Assembly: GCA_029784795.1 (NCBI GenBank)
Contig: JAFMAW010000002.1
Span: 71,928 to 135,927 of the forward strand
Reading direction: 5' to 3'
DNA length: 64,000 nt
From: Nitrososphaerota archaeon
Lineage (GTDB): Archaea > Thermoproteota > Nitrososphaeria > Nitrososphaerales > UBA183
A program made the translations under genes and the position numbers. How positions within the stretch are numbered: the stretch's first letter is position 1; every line of letters starts with the position of its first letter. The notes under the pieces are model-generated. The model worked only from the letters and a program-made list of their open reading frames with translations, was not told the DNA's origin and searched no databases. Shown in pieces: positions 23,426 to 33,012 of the stretch.

Positions 23426-24435
23426 CCCGGCCCAGTCCGACTTGACCCCGGCCCGGGACTCTGCCCCTGCCGGTAGAGGTGGGCGAGGGGCATCCTGTGG
23501 ACGGGTCCCCCGAGAGGGCGATGCCCCGTTCCTTCTTCGCCTTTTCGCGCTCCTTCTCGTTGACGAGGCTCCTGACCGCGCCGTCGTAGGGCAAGTCCGC
23601 CTCGATGTAATCGGTTGCCTCCGAAGCTCGCCAGCAGCTTCAGTCTTGGGAAGGCCACCCTGAATGGCGGCTCCGTCGGCTTCCCCCCCACGGGCCTCCT
23701 CCTGACCACGGCCGCGTAGTCTTCCAGGCTCGGGATGAGAGAGTCCACAGCCTCGGTCTTCTGGGGATAGAGGAGCTTGGCCAGCTTCCTGGAGTCGTCC
23801 GGGCTGCTCCTGAAGGCGAGGACCGAGCCCACGTCGGACTGGATGGAACCCATCAGGTCGTCGGGGATCTCGGAGAGGGTCTGGGCGACCATCCAGAGGT
23901 GGAGCCCGTACTTGCGCGACTGGGAGAGGATGGTCCTGAGGATCCTCAGCTGGACTATGTCGCGGAACTCGTCGGCGGCGAGTATCACAGGCGTCCTGGC
24001 GACCGGCTCCTCCCCCGCCCTCTCCGGCCTCTTGACGCGCTTCAGGCTGATGAAGCACATCTTCATCACCACGGCAGAGGCGAAGATCCGCCTGAACTCG
24101 CTAGGGAGGCTGGAGGGGATCCTGAAGATGGTGAGCATCCCCGGCTCCATCCTCTTCTCGAGGTCGATGGTGGACTCCCTGCTGCAGAAGGTCCTGAAGG
24201 TGATAGACGACGGGGGGAGGACGAAGTTGGATATCCTGTTGGTGACCGGCATGAAGGCGTCCTTGGGGAGCTTGGAGATCGCCTCGATGGTCTCGTGGAT
24301 GAGGCAGATAGTGCGGAGATACGGTTCCGCCGAGTATTGCCAGAAGAGGGCGCTGCGGTACATGGGGGAGGCGGAGAGGCTCCTCGGCTCCGTCAGGCGG
24401 TCGGAGGCGCGGAGCAGGCTCTTCGAGCTCTGCGA
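23426..24435 (-). pseudogene. remnant of a VirD4/TraG- or HerA-like conjugation/secretion ATPase
   Basis: The frame below 24363 encodes the C-terminal half of a large ATPase: Walker B-like VILAADEFRDIVQL, then RTILSQSRKYGLHLWMVAQT and a DVGSVLAFRSSPDDSRKLAKLL segment. The Walker A half is missing: an in-frame TAA (24436-24438) closes the frame upstream and no P-loop follows. Near 23612 a +1 shift moves the reading from ASFGGN to YIEADLPYDGAVRSLVNEK. Both ends are thus broken. Likely a relic of an integrated conjugative or viral element. Confidence 0.65.
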
Positions 24436-24593
24436 TTATCTCTCGAACCGGGACTACTGACCCGATCCGTCCGGAGGGCCTGCCACGGTCCCCCCTCGCC
24501 GCGCGGCGGCGCGCGAACCGGCTTGCCTGCCTGCGGACGCGGCCCGTCCTCGCGCTTTAAACGGATATATCGCGGCCAGCCGATGGCACGGCC

Positions 24594-24839
24594 ATGAACG
24601 AATCGAGGGAAGCTGAAGACATAGAGAAGGGACTCTTCGAAGGACTCATCGAGGCGTTGAGCGACAAGCACTCCCAGCTGGACATCAACTTTCAGCACGC
24701 GAAAATGAACCTGCTGGGCTCGCAGCTCGGCTGCGAGCTGAACGGCGTCCTGAGCGTCAGCGTCCACATGAGAGAGCTGACAGAGGACGAGAAGAGGGCC
24801 TCGGCCGAGAAGAACGTCGCGCTGATGTCACAGAAGTAA
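24594..24839 (+). CDS. conserved-looking small acidic/basic protein
   Basis: 81 residues, starting MNESREAEDIEKGLFEGLIE and ending with a charged helix LTEDEKRASAEKNVAL. No membrane segment or Cys. A CTTTAAACGGATATATCG stretch (24556-24573) about 25-30 nt upstream is a good promoter. The middle part LSDKHSQLDINFQHAKMNLL suggests an amphipathic fold; family not recognised. Confidence 0.55.
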   Translation: MNESREAEDIEKGLFEGLIEALSDKHSQLDINFQHAKMNLLGSQLGCELNGVLSVSVHMRELTEDEKRASAEKNVALMSQK

Positions 24840-24898
24840 GGGCCAAGGCGGCCCTGTCCCTCCTTCTTGCTCTTGGTCGCTGCCGGTCAGGTCTTCCT

Positions 24899-25255
24899 TT
24901 ACCGTAGGGTTTCCAGCAGTCTCCCCAGTTTCAGGGGATTCGCCGTCATGTGGCCTGTGAGCCTCGACGCCCTGTTCCCCATGCTCAGCAGTCTCTGGTC
25001 CTTGTCGTAGAGCGTGAGCGTCCAGCCCATCTCAGAGAGCCTCCTCGCCATCCCCTCCGACTCCACGAGCAGCGTCCCCACGCCGCCCCGCCCCCTTCCG
25101 AGGCCGAGCATCTTCCCCAGCCTGATGCCGCTCTGCTTTATCCCGTCGGCCTCTATGCTGAGCACCCTGGATTCGGAATCTAGCCGCACCATTGGGGCCC
25201 CGTTCACCGACACGCTCAGGCCCCCTGACTTGAAGCGGGGGAGAAGGCCAAGCAC
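24899..25255 (-). CDS. hypothetical alpha/beta protein
   Basis: 118 residues from the first canonical start (GTG). Alternating hydrophobic strands (LSVSVNGAPMVRLD, VLSIEADGI, WTLTLYDKDQRLLSMG). The same frame stays open upstream and reads KVRKGRDGRKPPPARLQFAA ahead of the GTG, and a TTTATT box lies near 25355-25363, so the true start may be up to about 30 codons earlier at a near-cognate codon. Divergent to xpb. Function unknown. Confidence 0.5.
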   Translation of the reverse strand: MLGLLPRFKSGGLSVSVNGAPMVRLDSESRVLSIEADGIKQSGIRLGKMLGLGRGRGGVGTLLVESEGMARRLSEMGWTLTLYDKDQRLLSMGNRASRLTGHMTANPLKLGRLLETLR

Positions 25256-25486
25256 TGCCGCGAACTGCAGACGGGCAGGAGGCGGCTTCCTGCCGTCTCG
25301 TCCCTTCCGGACTTTCGACGTAGATCTCAGCCCCTGTTCGTACGTCGTCCCCGCTCGATGAAATAAAGCGTTCTGTCGGAGCTGCCTGGCTGTCCGTGTG
25401 AGGGAGTTTGCCTTTCGTTCTCGTTCGCTCGCCGGCCACGCGAAGAAAGACTAAATCGGCGGCGCGGTGGAACGGCTACGTCGTCG

Positions 25487-26944
25487 TTGCAGCCCACCTA
25501 CCTGTCTTACGATAGGGGGACCCTCCTCGTCAGGGGCGAGGCCAAGGTCCCCTACTCCACCTGGGACGACAGGGTGAGGGCGTTCAGGGCCCAGGCCCTC
25601 TACTACAGGGAGATAGTCGACTTCCTGAGGAAGAGCGAGCTGGGGGAGGTCAAGGACGGGGTGGAGGACCTCCCACCCTGCCCCGAGCTGAGGTTCAAGG
25701 GGAAGCTCAGGGCGTACCAGAGGAAGGCGCTCGACTCCTGGGACAGGGCGGGGAGGCGGGGGGTCATAGTGCTCCCCACGGGCGCGGGCAAGACGGTGAT
25801 AGGCATGAAGGCGATGGAGCTGGTGAACAGGCCCGCGGTGGTGATCGTCCCGACCCTGGACCTCCTAGAGCAGTGGAGGAGGAGGGTCGCGGAAGACCTT
25901 GGCATCGAGGTCGGCGTCTACGGCGGGGGAGAGAACTCTCTGAAGGCAGTGACCATCGCGACGTACGACTCCGCCTTCCTGAGGGCGTCGGAGCTGGGCA
26001 ACAGGTTCTCCCTGTTAATCGCTGACGAGACGCACCACCTCCCCGCGGAGAGCTTCAGGCAGATAGCGGAGATGTTCACGGCCCCATACAGGCTGGGGCT
26101 CACAGCCACATACGAGAGGGACGACATGCTCCACCTGGAGCTGCCGAGGCTCATCGGTGGCGTGGTCTACAGGCTCGACCCCGAGGACCTTGCGGGCAGG
26201 TACCTCTCGGACTACACCGTGGAGAGAGTGAACGTGGAGCTGACCGAGGGTGAAAAAGCAGAGTACCGCCAGAACTACAGGCAGTTCACGGACTACCTGG
26301 AGAAGAACCGCATCTGGATGAGGACACCCATGGACTTCCAGAGGTTCATAATGAGGACGTCCAGGGACCCGGAGGCGAGGAGGGCACTCCTCGCCAGGAA
26401 CAGGGCGGTCAAGGTGGCCTTCGACTCGGAGGCGAAGCTTGACAGGCTGGAGGGAATACTCCGGGAGAACCCGGACGAGAGGGTCCTGGTCTTCACCCAG
26501 CACAACGACCTGGTCTACAGGATATCGAAGCGCTTCCTCCTCCCTTTCATCACCCACACCACGGCGAAGGGGGAGAGGTTCGAGGTCCTGAAGGGGTTCA
26601 GGGAGGGGAGGTTCAGGGCCGTAGCCACCTCGAAGGTCCTCGACGAGGGGATAGACGTCCCCGAGGCCTCCATAGGGGTGATAGTGAGCGGGACTGGCTC
26701 GTCAAGGGAGTTCGTCCAGCGGCTCGGGAGACTTCTCAGGAAGAGCGAGGGGAAGGGGAAGGCGAGGCTGATCGAGCTGGTCTCGAGGGAGACTGCTGAG
26801 ACGAGGACGAGCTCGAGGAGGAAACGAACCAGGGGAAGGAGGGGTACGCGGAAGGGAGAACCAAAAGCCGAAGAAGAGGAGGAAAGCGCCCCCGAGCCTG
26901 TCGTGACGAAGGGGGCCGACGAGGGAGAACTCTACGAGGAGTAG
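25487..26944 (+). CDS. xpb: XPB/Rad25-type SF2 helicase
   Basis: 485 residues. N-terminal damage-recognition-like domain, then helicase motifs: Q-region LRAYQRKALDSW, motif I LPTGAGKTVIG, Ia VIVPTLDLLEQW, II DETHH, III GLTATYER, a thumb insertion, V VLDEGIDVPEASIGVIVSGTGS and VI QRLGRLLRKSEGKGKARLIE. The C-terminal 50 residues are a charged RKRTRGRRG/EEEE tail. In archaea XPB works with the Bax1 nuclease, encoded 9 nt downstream, in excision repair. TTG start. Confidence 0.92.
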   Translation: MQPTYLSYDRGTLLVRGEAKVPYSTWDDRVRAFRAQALYYREIVDFLRKSELGEVKDGVEDLPPCPELRFKGKLRAYQRKALDSWDRAGRRGVIVLPTGAGKTVIGMKAMELVNRPAVVIVPTLDLLEQWRRRVAEDLGIEVGVYGGGENSLKAVTIATYDSAFLRASELGNRFSLLIADETHHLPAESFRQIAEMFTAPYRLGLTATYERDDMLHLELPRLIGGVVYRLDPEDLAGRYLSDYTVERVNVELTEGEKAEYRQNYRQFTDYLEKNRIWMRTPMDFQRFIMRTSRDPEARRALLARNRAVKVAFDSEAKLDRLEGILRENPDERVLVFTQHNDLVYRISKRFLLPFITHTTAKGERFEVLKGFREGRFRAVATSKVLDEGIDVPEASIGVIVSGTGSSREFVQRLGRLLRKSEGKGKARLIELVSRETAETRTSSRRKRTRGRRGTRKGEPKAEEEEESAPEPVVTKGADEGELYEE

Positions 26945-26953
26945 CGGATTGGG

Positions 26954-28546
26954 ATGCTCCCGTCGAACCTGCTAAGGGCCAAGATATCCAGGGGGAAGAT
27001 GCGCCCCCTCTACGTCAGCCTCGACGCGGACATGCTGGCCCTCGCCGAGAGGGTCACCGGCGTCTACCGCGACTCCCTAGGGAAGAGGAAGGGAGAGCTC
27101 CTCGAGAGGCTCGCCGAGGTGGAGGGGGAGGGGTACGACTTCAAGCTGGTCAGGGGCCTGGCGGCCCTCCTCGAGAGGAGGTGCGTCTTCGAGGCCGAGA
27201 GCGCTGTGGACCCGATGCAGGCGAGGACGGCCGTCTTCGAAGAGGCGAGCAGGAGGAGGGTGACGTCGGCCAAGGAAAGGGGAGAGGTGGTCCTGGCACT
27301 CGCTGCGAAGCTGGGCGTGACTGAAGAGGCGCTCGAGAGAACCCTCTACAGCGACCTGGACGAGGAGCTGGTGCTTAAGGGGTTCGAGCCTCTCGACCCA
27401 GGGCTCCTCCTCAAGAGGTACAACCTCTCCCTCACCCAGACCCTCCTCTTCAAGTCGCTCAGGGTCGAGTTCTCCGCGTCTGGGAACTGGAAGAACATCT
27501 TCCGGGGCGTGAAGAGGTTCGGTCTGATCTACTCGGTGGAGAAGAACGACGACGGGGATGGCAGGGGCGGATACACCGTCTCCCTGGACGGCCCCCTCTC
27601 CCTCTTCAAGCTGACCGACCGCTACGGCACGTCCGTGGCCAAGCTCCTCCCCATGATCGCAGCATCCGAGTCTTGGAGGATCAAGGCCGAGATACTCTCG
27701 AGGAGCAGGGGGAACCGGGTCTACACCTTCGAGACGGAGAGCGGTGAGCTGAAGGGCACGATAGACACGTCCGACGACTGGGGCGGCCCGACGACCAAAC
27801 TCTACGACAGCTCCGTGGAGGAGAAGTTCGCGAAGTCTTTCGCCTCCTACGGCTCCGGGTGGTCGGTGAAGAGGGAGCCGGAGCCCCTCATCGCGGGGAG
27901 GCACGTGCTGATACCCGACTTCGGCTTCGAGAAGGGAGGGGCGAAAGTCTACCTGGAGGTGGTCGGCTTCTGGACCCCGGGATACCTGGAGAGGAAGATA
28001 GACAAGCTGGAATCAATCGTCGGAGTGGACATGGTCATAGCGGTGGACGAGAGCCTCGCCTGCGCCAAGGTGGAGAGGCTGAAACGCAAAGCCGTGGTCA
28101 TATATTACAAGAAGGAGGTCCCGGTCAAGCCGGTGATCGAGCACCTGAAGGAGAGGGAGGCGTCGATGCTGAGGACGCAGGCGGGGACGATCAGGAAGGA
28201 GGACATCGCCCTCGATGGGGACGTCGTGAGCCTGGGAGACATCGCGAAGGAGAAGGGGGTCTCCGTCGAGTCGCTGACATTGGCCCTGGCGGGTTTCGAG
28301 GCAGACGGGTACGTGAGGGCAGGAGACCTTTTCGTCTCGAAGGCGAAGCTCGGGGAGATAGACGGGAAGCTCGCGGGGGTCGAGATGCTCGTCGACGCCC
28401 TGAGGATAATCGAGGCTTCAGGGGTAAGAGAGGAGGACGGGCAGAAGGTGCTGGACGCCCTGGGTTACACCTCAATCTGGACGGGGATGGAGGTGGAGAA
28501 GGTCAGGATATCCAAGAGCAAGGCCGCATCGGAAGGCGCGGCCTAG
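26954..28546 (+). CDS. bax1: Bax1 nuclease (DUF790 family)
   Basis: 530 residues. The opening MLPSNLLRAKISRGKMRPLY and the NTS-like segment match DUF790. The nuclease core appears near residues 310-350: VLIPDFGFEKGGAKVYLEVVG followed by FWTPGYLERKIDKL, with Asp, Glu and Lys of a PD-(D/E)XK-like site. Bax1 stimulates and is stimulated by XPB and cleaves DNA 3' of a bubble. Ends right before the accessory island. Confidence 0.92.
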   Translation: MLPSNLLRAKISRGKMRPLYVSLDADMLALAERVTGVYRDSLGKRKGELLERLAEVEGEGYDFKLVRGLAALLERRCVFEAESAVDPMQARTAVFEEASRRRVTSAKERGEVVLALAAKLGVTEEALERTLYSDLDEELVLKGFEPLDPGLLLKRYNLSLTQTLLFKSLRVEFSASGNWKNIFRGVKRFGLIYSVEKNDDGDGRGGYTVSLDGPLSLFKLTDRYGTSVAKLLPMIAASESWRIKAEILSRSRGNRVYTFETESGELKGTIDTSDDWGGPTTKLYDSSVEEKFAKSFASYGSGWSVKREPEPLIAGRHVLIPDFGFEKGGAKVYLEVVGFWTPGYLERKIDKLESIVGVDMVIAVDESLACAKVERLKRKAVVIYYKKEVPVKPVIEHLKEREASMLRTQAGTIRKEDIALDGDVVSLGDIAKEKGVSVESLTLALAGFEADGYVRAGDLFVSKAKLGEIDGKLAGVEMLVDALRIIEASGVREEDGQKVLDALGYTSIWTGMEVEKVRISKSKAASEGAA

Positions 28547-28550
28547 ATTA

Positions 28551-28574
28551 GGTTCCGACCTGGCTAGGAAACCT
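28551..28574 (+). repeat. palindromic element at the bax1/island border
   Basis: AGGTTCC and GGAAACCT flank GACCTGGCTA, giving a hairpin with one bulged base (about 28550-28574). It contains the 11-mer ACCTGGCTAGG found in repeat copy D at 7492-7502. It could be the bax1 terminator or a recombination site at the left border of the island. Confidence 0.45.
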
Positions 28575-28678
28575 ATCAAGAGCGGTCACGGTGTAATCCT
28601 GCCTGTCCCGGATTCATGTAGGACGGCGGACGAAGAGAGCGGGAACGCTAAAGGGAGAGGCCGTAGCCTGACGCCTCG

Positions 28679-28783
28679 ATGCGGTGTTATTGCGGGAGGC
28701 CGCTGACGAAGACCGAGAGCGGGGCTTGGGTTTGCCGTCAGTGCAAGCGGGACCCGGTGAACTGTGAGTGCTTCCCGGTCTGA
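28679..28783 (+). CDS. 34-residue zinc-binding microprotein
   Basis: ATG start, MRCYCGRPLTKTESGAW then VCRQCKRDPVNCECFPV. Three Cys pairs (CYC, CRQC, CEC) in 34 residues point to a zinc knuckle or ribbon. First plausible gene of the island, too short for common gene finders. A purine-rich AAAGGGAGAGG lies about 20 nt upstream. Function unknown. Confidence 0.5.
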   Translation: MRCYCGRPLTKTESGAWVCRQCKRDPVNCECFPV

Positions 28784-28915
28784 CTTCCGGGTTTCGTCGA
28801 AGTCAATGGGTAGTCTGCCGATGATTCTGCTCGTATCCAGATCGAAGAACGCCTGACAAGGAGATGGGACTGGTCAATACTTCCAAAGGAAGATGCGGCT
28901 CCCGCAACGGACTGT

Positions 28916-29339
28916 TTGAATTCAGAGCTATGGAGGAGCATCTGGAATCATGCAAACGGCGAAAGAGTGAAGAAAGTTCTGCTCCTTCACGACGGAGACA
29001 TGGTAAACATCCGCCCAAAGGGAAGACGAATATCTTCTCTCTTGGCGTCGCTTGCTCGCCCTGTCAGCGGCCACCAAGGATTTGGTTGGTGTCATGTTCT
29101 CCGAAAAGATTTGAACGAAGGAGGCTGTTCAGTTTTCCATCTTCAAGTCGTCTCCTTTGATCGGAAGAGGGCTGCAAGGAATGAGCGAATACGCGATGGT
29201 GACAGGCGTGGTCAGAGGAAACGACGCCGTACGAAATCTATTCGAACCTGGTTTTGTCCTTCAAGAAAATGACGCCCTGCTGGCCTCGGGCGGCTCAAGT
29301 GACCTCGGAGTCTTGGAGGCCAGAGCAAAGGCGGCCTAA
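28916..29339 (+). pseudogene. remnant of a protein with a C-terminal TrkA_C (RCK) domain
   Basis: Reading from 29115 in the frame of 29157-29339 gives VQFSIFKSSPLIGRGLQGM, VTGVVRGNDAVRNLF and FVLQENDALLASGGSSDLGVLE, a textbook TrkA_C domain of K+ channel or transporter proteins. A TGA at 29112-29114 blocks that frame. The upstream part continues in another frame (28916-29150, RVKKVLLLHDGDMVNIRPKG, ASLARPVSGHQGFG). One frameshift and no start explain the pattern. Codon use is AT-richer than the core genes. Confidence 0.5.
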
Positions 29340-29519
29340 TCTCGTGGCGGCACCGGCGGGCAATCCTGAGGAATAAGAGCTAACATAATCTAACTCGTAT
29401 AAGTTCGCATTGCGCTCGATTTTCTAGCAGCTTGCTCCGCGTTCGAATCACCCCAGAGAAAATTGGCCGATTCTTCCCGATGGGTAGAGTCTTGCAGGAA
29501 CGAATCAGGGGAACCTAAC

Positions 29520-30464
29520 CTAAACTGCCATTTCCGGTGCCCTCCTCTTCTCTGCTGTCTGCTCGTCAAGCCACGCATCTATCTGTCCGGAACAATCGTG
29601 AGTTCCATTTACGAAGTCCATGTAGACATTCGTTACACCTTCTATGGCCTTGGCTTTCAAGTAGTTCTGCTCAGCATCGGTGATTCTGCTTGTAAACATC
29701 ATAAACATCGCATTCGACGATGAAGGATCTACCATCCTGCAAAAACTATTCTGCTTGAACGTTTCCGTTATCTCCTCGATGGCGTAACGCCATTTTGCAC
29801 TGTCTATCCAGAACATGAGGCCGTAGAGAATGGTGCCCGTCACATGTTTCATGTCAAAGACAGGAGCTACGAAGAAGGCCCGATCTCTCACCAATTTCCC
29901 AAGACGGTAGTTTATAGCGCGAGGGGTCAGGCCTAGCTCCTCGGCTATCTTCCTTGATGGTTTCAGGGCATCGTACCTGAGTGACTTGATGACTTTCCAA
30001 TCACCTTCGCGCAGCCTTCGCTTTACGGGCGGCATCTGAAAGTCGTAAAGTTTCAAGGGCTCCGAGTTTGTGAGCGTCTTCGCGAGAGCGAGAATCCTGT
30101 CTAGATCAGATAACTTCTCGTAGACGACGGTAACGCGGAGAGAGTTGACGCACTCGTCTATTCGCAAGATTTCTTTGACAAGTTTTAGCTTGGCAAGTGC
30201 ACTATTTTTCGCCGCGGCATCCTTGAATGGGAACAGGTAGGAGGACGACTTTGATTTTATGGCAGCCACGTTGGGGTAAGTTTGGTAGTATTTTACAAAG
30301 CCATTTTCTTCCATCTTCCTGACTCTTTCTCTCACAGTCTTTTGATTAATGCCTAGATTCGCTGCAATCCTCGCGAAACTTGGCCGCCGATTCGTTGCAC
30401 GGATAGGGAATTGATAGTCAAAGCCCAAATCCCACAAGATGACCGCGTCAAGCGAGTCCAACAC
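29520..30464 (-). CDS. Lrp/AsnC-like regulator with two winged-helix domains
   Basis: 314 residues from GTG. First HTH at about 28-65 (PSFARIAANLGINQKTVRER), second HTH at about 165-205 (KPSRKIAEELGLTPRAINYR), each followed by a wing; C-terminal part could be an effector domain. Such tandem-HTH AsnC-type proteins are abundant in Nitrososphaeria-like archaea (my recollection). TTATTATGC near 30494-30503 is a likely TATA box. Codon use is AT-richer than neighbouring core genes, fitting the island. Confidence 0.72.
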   Translation of the reverse strand: MLDSLDAVILWDLGFDYQFPIRATNRRPSFARIAANLGINQKTVRERVRKMEENGFVKYYQTYPNVAAIKSKSSSYLFPFKDAAAKNSALAKLKLVKEILRIDECVNSLRVTVVYEKLSDLDRILALAKTLTNSEPLKLYDFQMPPVKRRLREGDWKVIKSLRYDALKPSRKIAEELGLTPRAINYRLGKLVRDRAFFVAPVFDMKHVTGTILYGLMFWIDSAKWRYAIEEITETFKQNSFCRMVDPSSSNAMFMMFTSRITDAEQNYLKAKAIEGVTNVYMDFVNGTHDCSGQIDAWLDEQTAEKRRAPEMAV

Positions 30465-30621
30465 TTGTCTTGCGCTATGTGCGGGCGTGATTGCATAATA
30501 AGTGCTTTTCCGGACGCCCTTTATTTCTGGCTTCTTGGGAAAGACACCGCATCATTGTTTCCCATTCGACCACCATCGCCGGCATTGATGAGATATAGTC
30601 TGGGCGCATCAAGCCGAAGCC

Positions 30622-31146
30622 ATGGAAAAGAAATACAGCTACATCCACATCTTCGCTCGCGACGTGCCCGTAGACACCCGTACAGCTTTTGATTGGATGA
30701 CGGAGTACAGCCAGGATGACATGCGATTCTACGACGCGGAGGCGGGGACTCGCAGCTTTCAGCGGCAGGGTCAAAACAAGATTAAGCTTACAACCGAGGA
30801 ACGAGAAAAGGGGCATGAGCTCAAGATAGACGGTATAGTCACTTTGTCTCCTCCAGATCGCTGGAATTATGTCGGGGTAATGATCCGCGATGGGACGGTC
30901 GTCGCAAGTTTCGAAGAGTACTTTTCGCTAGACCAACTCGCCGAAAACACGTCTAGATTTACGATCCGCATCGAGGCACGACCGTTGGCTCTGAGCTTCA
31001 AGCTCTACGTGACTTTCTTCTCCAAGAAGCTGGATGCTTGGCTGGATGGACCTCACGATAGGATCGTGCGTGCGATGGTCTCTGAATGCACCGGCAATAG
31101 ACCACCGTCACCACCAACAACAACGGCAACTATAGCTCAGGTGTAG
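30622..31146 (+). CDS. SRPBCC/START-like domain protein
   Basis: 174 residues. The pattern HIFARDVPVDTRTAFDWMTEY ... strands KLTTEEREKGHELKIDGIVTL, RWNYVGVMIRDGTVVASFEEYF, TRFTIRIEARPLALSFKLYV and a C-terminal helix KLDAWLDGPHDRIVRAMVSE suits a helix-grip fold binding a lipid or hydrophobic ligand. The last about 15 residues are Pro/Thr-rich. ATG lies about 25 nt after GAGATATAGTC. Function unknown. Confidence 0.5.
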   Translation: MEKKYSYIHIFARDVPVDTRTAFDWMTEYSQDDMRFYDAEAGTRSFQRQGQNKIKLTTEEREKGHELKIDGIVTLSPPDRWNYVGVMIRDGTVVASFEEYFSLDQLAENTSRFTIRIEARPLALSFKLYVTFFSKKLDAWLDGPHDRIVRAMVSECTGNRPPSPPTTTATIAQV

Positions 31147-31166
31147 AGCGAGCAAGCACACGCATA

Positions 31167-31682
31167 ATGGTGAAATCGATGTCGCTGATCGTGACCGCTC
31201 TAGCATTCTTGCACGTCTTCTCGGCCATAGGCTACCTGGGAAGCGCGTTGACCTTCGGACTGGTTATAGGTCCTAGACTTCCGAAGCTCTCGCCGACCAC
31301 TTCGAACGAGTTTTTCGCCAAGGTGGGTCCAGCGTTCGTCAGGTTCACTGAAATATTCTCTTGGATGACCATCATATTCGGTCTGGTATTCCTGTATGCG
31401 ATCACGGGCGGTAATCTCTCGCTGGTTTTCCCTTCGAGCTCATGGGGCCTCAGCATGAGCGCTGGCATGGTCTCGGCGCTGGCGGCATTTCTGATAGGAA
31501 TCGTGTGGGTCACTAGATCGGCGAAGCGTTTGGTGAAGCACGCACAGGCCTTGTTGTTGGCTCCTGGCCAACCCCCTCAAGAGATGCTGAAATTGGCACG
31601 CACACTGAAGATTTCGTCAACAATTGGACTCTTGCTCCTTATTGCTGCAGTCGTGTTCATGGTTGTTGCTGCGTCCATGTAG
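31167..31682 (+). CDS. four-helix membrane protein (DUF2269/CopD-like)
   Basis: 171 residues. Four hydrophobic helices: LIVTALAFLHVFSAIGYLGS, a second around IFSWMTIIFGLVFLYAI, a third MVSALAAFLIGIVWV, and the C-terminal ISSTIGLLLLIAAVVFMVVA. A His in the first helix (FLHVF) recalls haem- or copper-related membrane families, but assignment is loose. 20 nt downstream of the SRPBCC-like gene, probably one operon. Confidence 0.55.
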   Translation: MVKSMSLIVTALAFLHVFSAIGYLGSALTFGLVIGPRLPKLSPTTSNEFFAKVGPAFVRFTEIFSWMTIIFGLVFLYAITGGNLSLVFPSSSWGLSMSAGMVSALAAFLIGIVWVTRSAKRLVKHAQALLLAPGQPPQEMLKLARTLKISSTIGLLLLIAAVVFMVVAASM

Positions 31683-31816
31683 AACTTTGTGGGTTGATCC
31701 TTTCCAGAGGACACAGATTGTAAGCTACCGTGCTTTGCGATTAGACCGCCATTGAAATCAGCGCGTGTTGACTTGCCTTATATCCAGACCCAGTGAAGCC
31801 AATGTCGGCGCCGTAA

Positions 31817-32155
31817 TTGGACCTGTTGGACACAGGCATACTCCGGGAGCTCATCACCGACGTGCCCAATAGGTGTCTCCAGCCCGACATCAAGAAGTCA
31901 TACGTTTCGATTGCGAAGAAACTCGACACCACGGAAGACACAGTCAGGAACGGGGTGAGATGGTTGCATGATAGGGGCATCGTCAGAGGCTGGAGACTCG
32001 GCGTGGGCCCGACTCTGTTCGGTTACCGAACCAGTTTCCTCTTTTTTGACTCTCCTTCGCGAATGGACAAGTACGAGGTCTTGGGAAGGCTCAGAAGGAT
32101 TTCCGGGATACTTTGGATTGTCGATTACTCCGGGAACTTCGCCGGATTCTACTAA
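31817..32155 (+). pseudogene. truncated Lrp-like HTH regulator
   Basis: 112 residues from TTG, beginning DLLDTGILRELITDVPNRCL with an HTH (YVSIAKKLDTTEDTVRNGVR, about 29-50) and the start of an effector region (GYRTSFLFFDSPSRMDKYE). Relatives such as the 314-residue regulator at 29520-30464 are much longer, so the gene looks cut off near 32155, where sequence from a different gene takes over. TTATATCC at 31778-31785 is a possible TATA box. Confidence 0.5.
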
Positions 32156-33009
32156 TGTGTACAATAACTCTTGCTTGATTAACCTAATGTCGAATCCTTC
32201 ATCATCAAGTGTAGGAGACCACGTCGCATTATCTATCTACATCTCAGGAGGGAATACATGGTTTCCAAGTTGACGATTTGACTAACGGCGCGCTTACCTA
32301 TACGACGGTGACGGGCACGAGCGACTGGTCATACAACGAGTTCCAGACTATGGCGGAAGCGCAATGCGAAGGTTGTTCAATCGGAAGTCTGACTTACGAG
32401 AACTCTTTCCTAACTACACCGAGCGGTTCGATCGTGTATATCGCGACAGGATCCTCCAGCCTCACTGGGGTATCGCCTTATGGTAGTGCCTGTGCCACCT
32501 CATCCTACTCCGGTTTGAGTACTTGGACGAACTCTCCGAGCTACGGCCACTCCGAACCATGGTTCACCACCGAAGGAACTTGCGCTTATGCTGTGACCTC
32601 AGACGGGTTCACGGGGAGCGGGTCTGTCTCCAATGTTGGTTACATTCCAGGCGGTCCGGATGGCAATTCAGCAAACCTCCATGCAGCAAACAGTGGAGAT
32701 TCGTCGTATGCCGTCCTCACGTTCGGGACTCAGATTACTACAGGCGCGACACTCTGGATAGACGGCTATTCCTACAACAATGGTAACGGCGCGTACTACA
32801 GCACAATTGACGTATACTACTCAGCAGATGGCTCGATATGGTACGCCTTCACAGACAATCCGTATCACTTGAAGCCATCTTCCACAAACACTCCTTCATG
32901 GATTCAGATTGGAAAGACGAGTAATGTCAAGGCAGTATACGTTGAAGTCGTCGCAATCGATGGCTCTCAGAGTGGCGGGAATAGTACTAGTGTAGCGTCT
33001 CTTAATTAG
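32156..33009 (+). pseudogene. 3' part of an exported peptidase-G1-like protein, frameshifted
   Basis: The frame from 32278 is Ser/Thr/Gly/Tyr-rich and lacks a signal peptide and natural start. Upstream, another frame reads SNPSSSSVGDHVALSIYISG then GNTWF; removing one C near 32268 joins it to QVDDLTNGALTYTTVTGTSD. The combined beta-sandwich pattern, with FQTMAEAQCEGCSIGSLTYE, loosely recalls eqolisin-like (G1) domains. Both the 5' end and the frame are broken. It abuts the truncated regulator and ends just before the IS element. Confidence 0.45.
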
Positions 33010-33012
33010 CTA

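Noticed and set aside
24440..24465. CCCGGTTCGAGAG on the minus strand as a tRNA 3' end
   Set aside because: No complementary stems; part of the ATPase remnant region.
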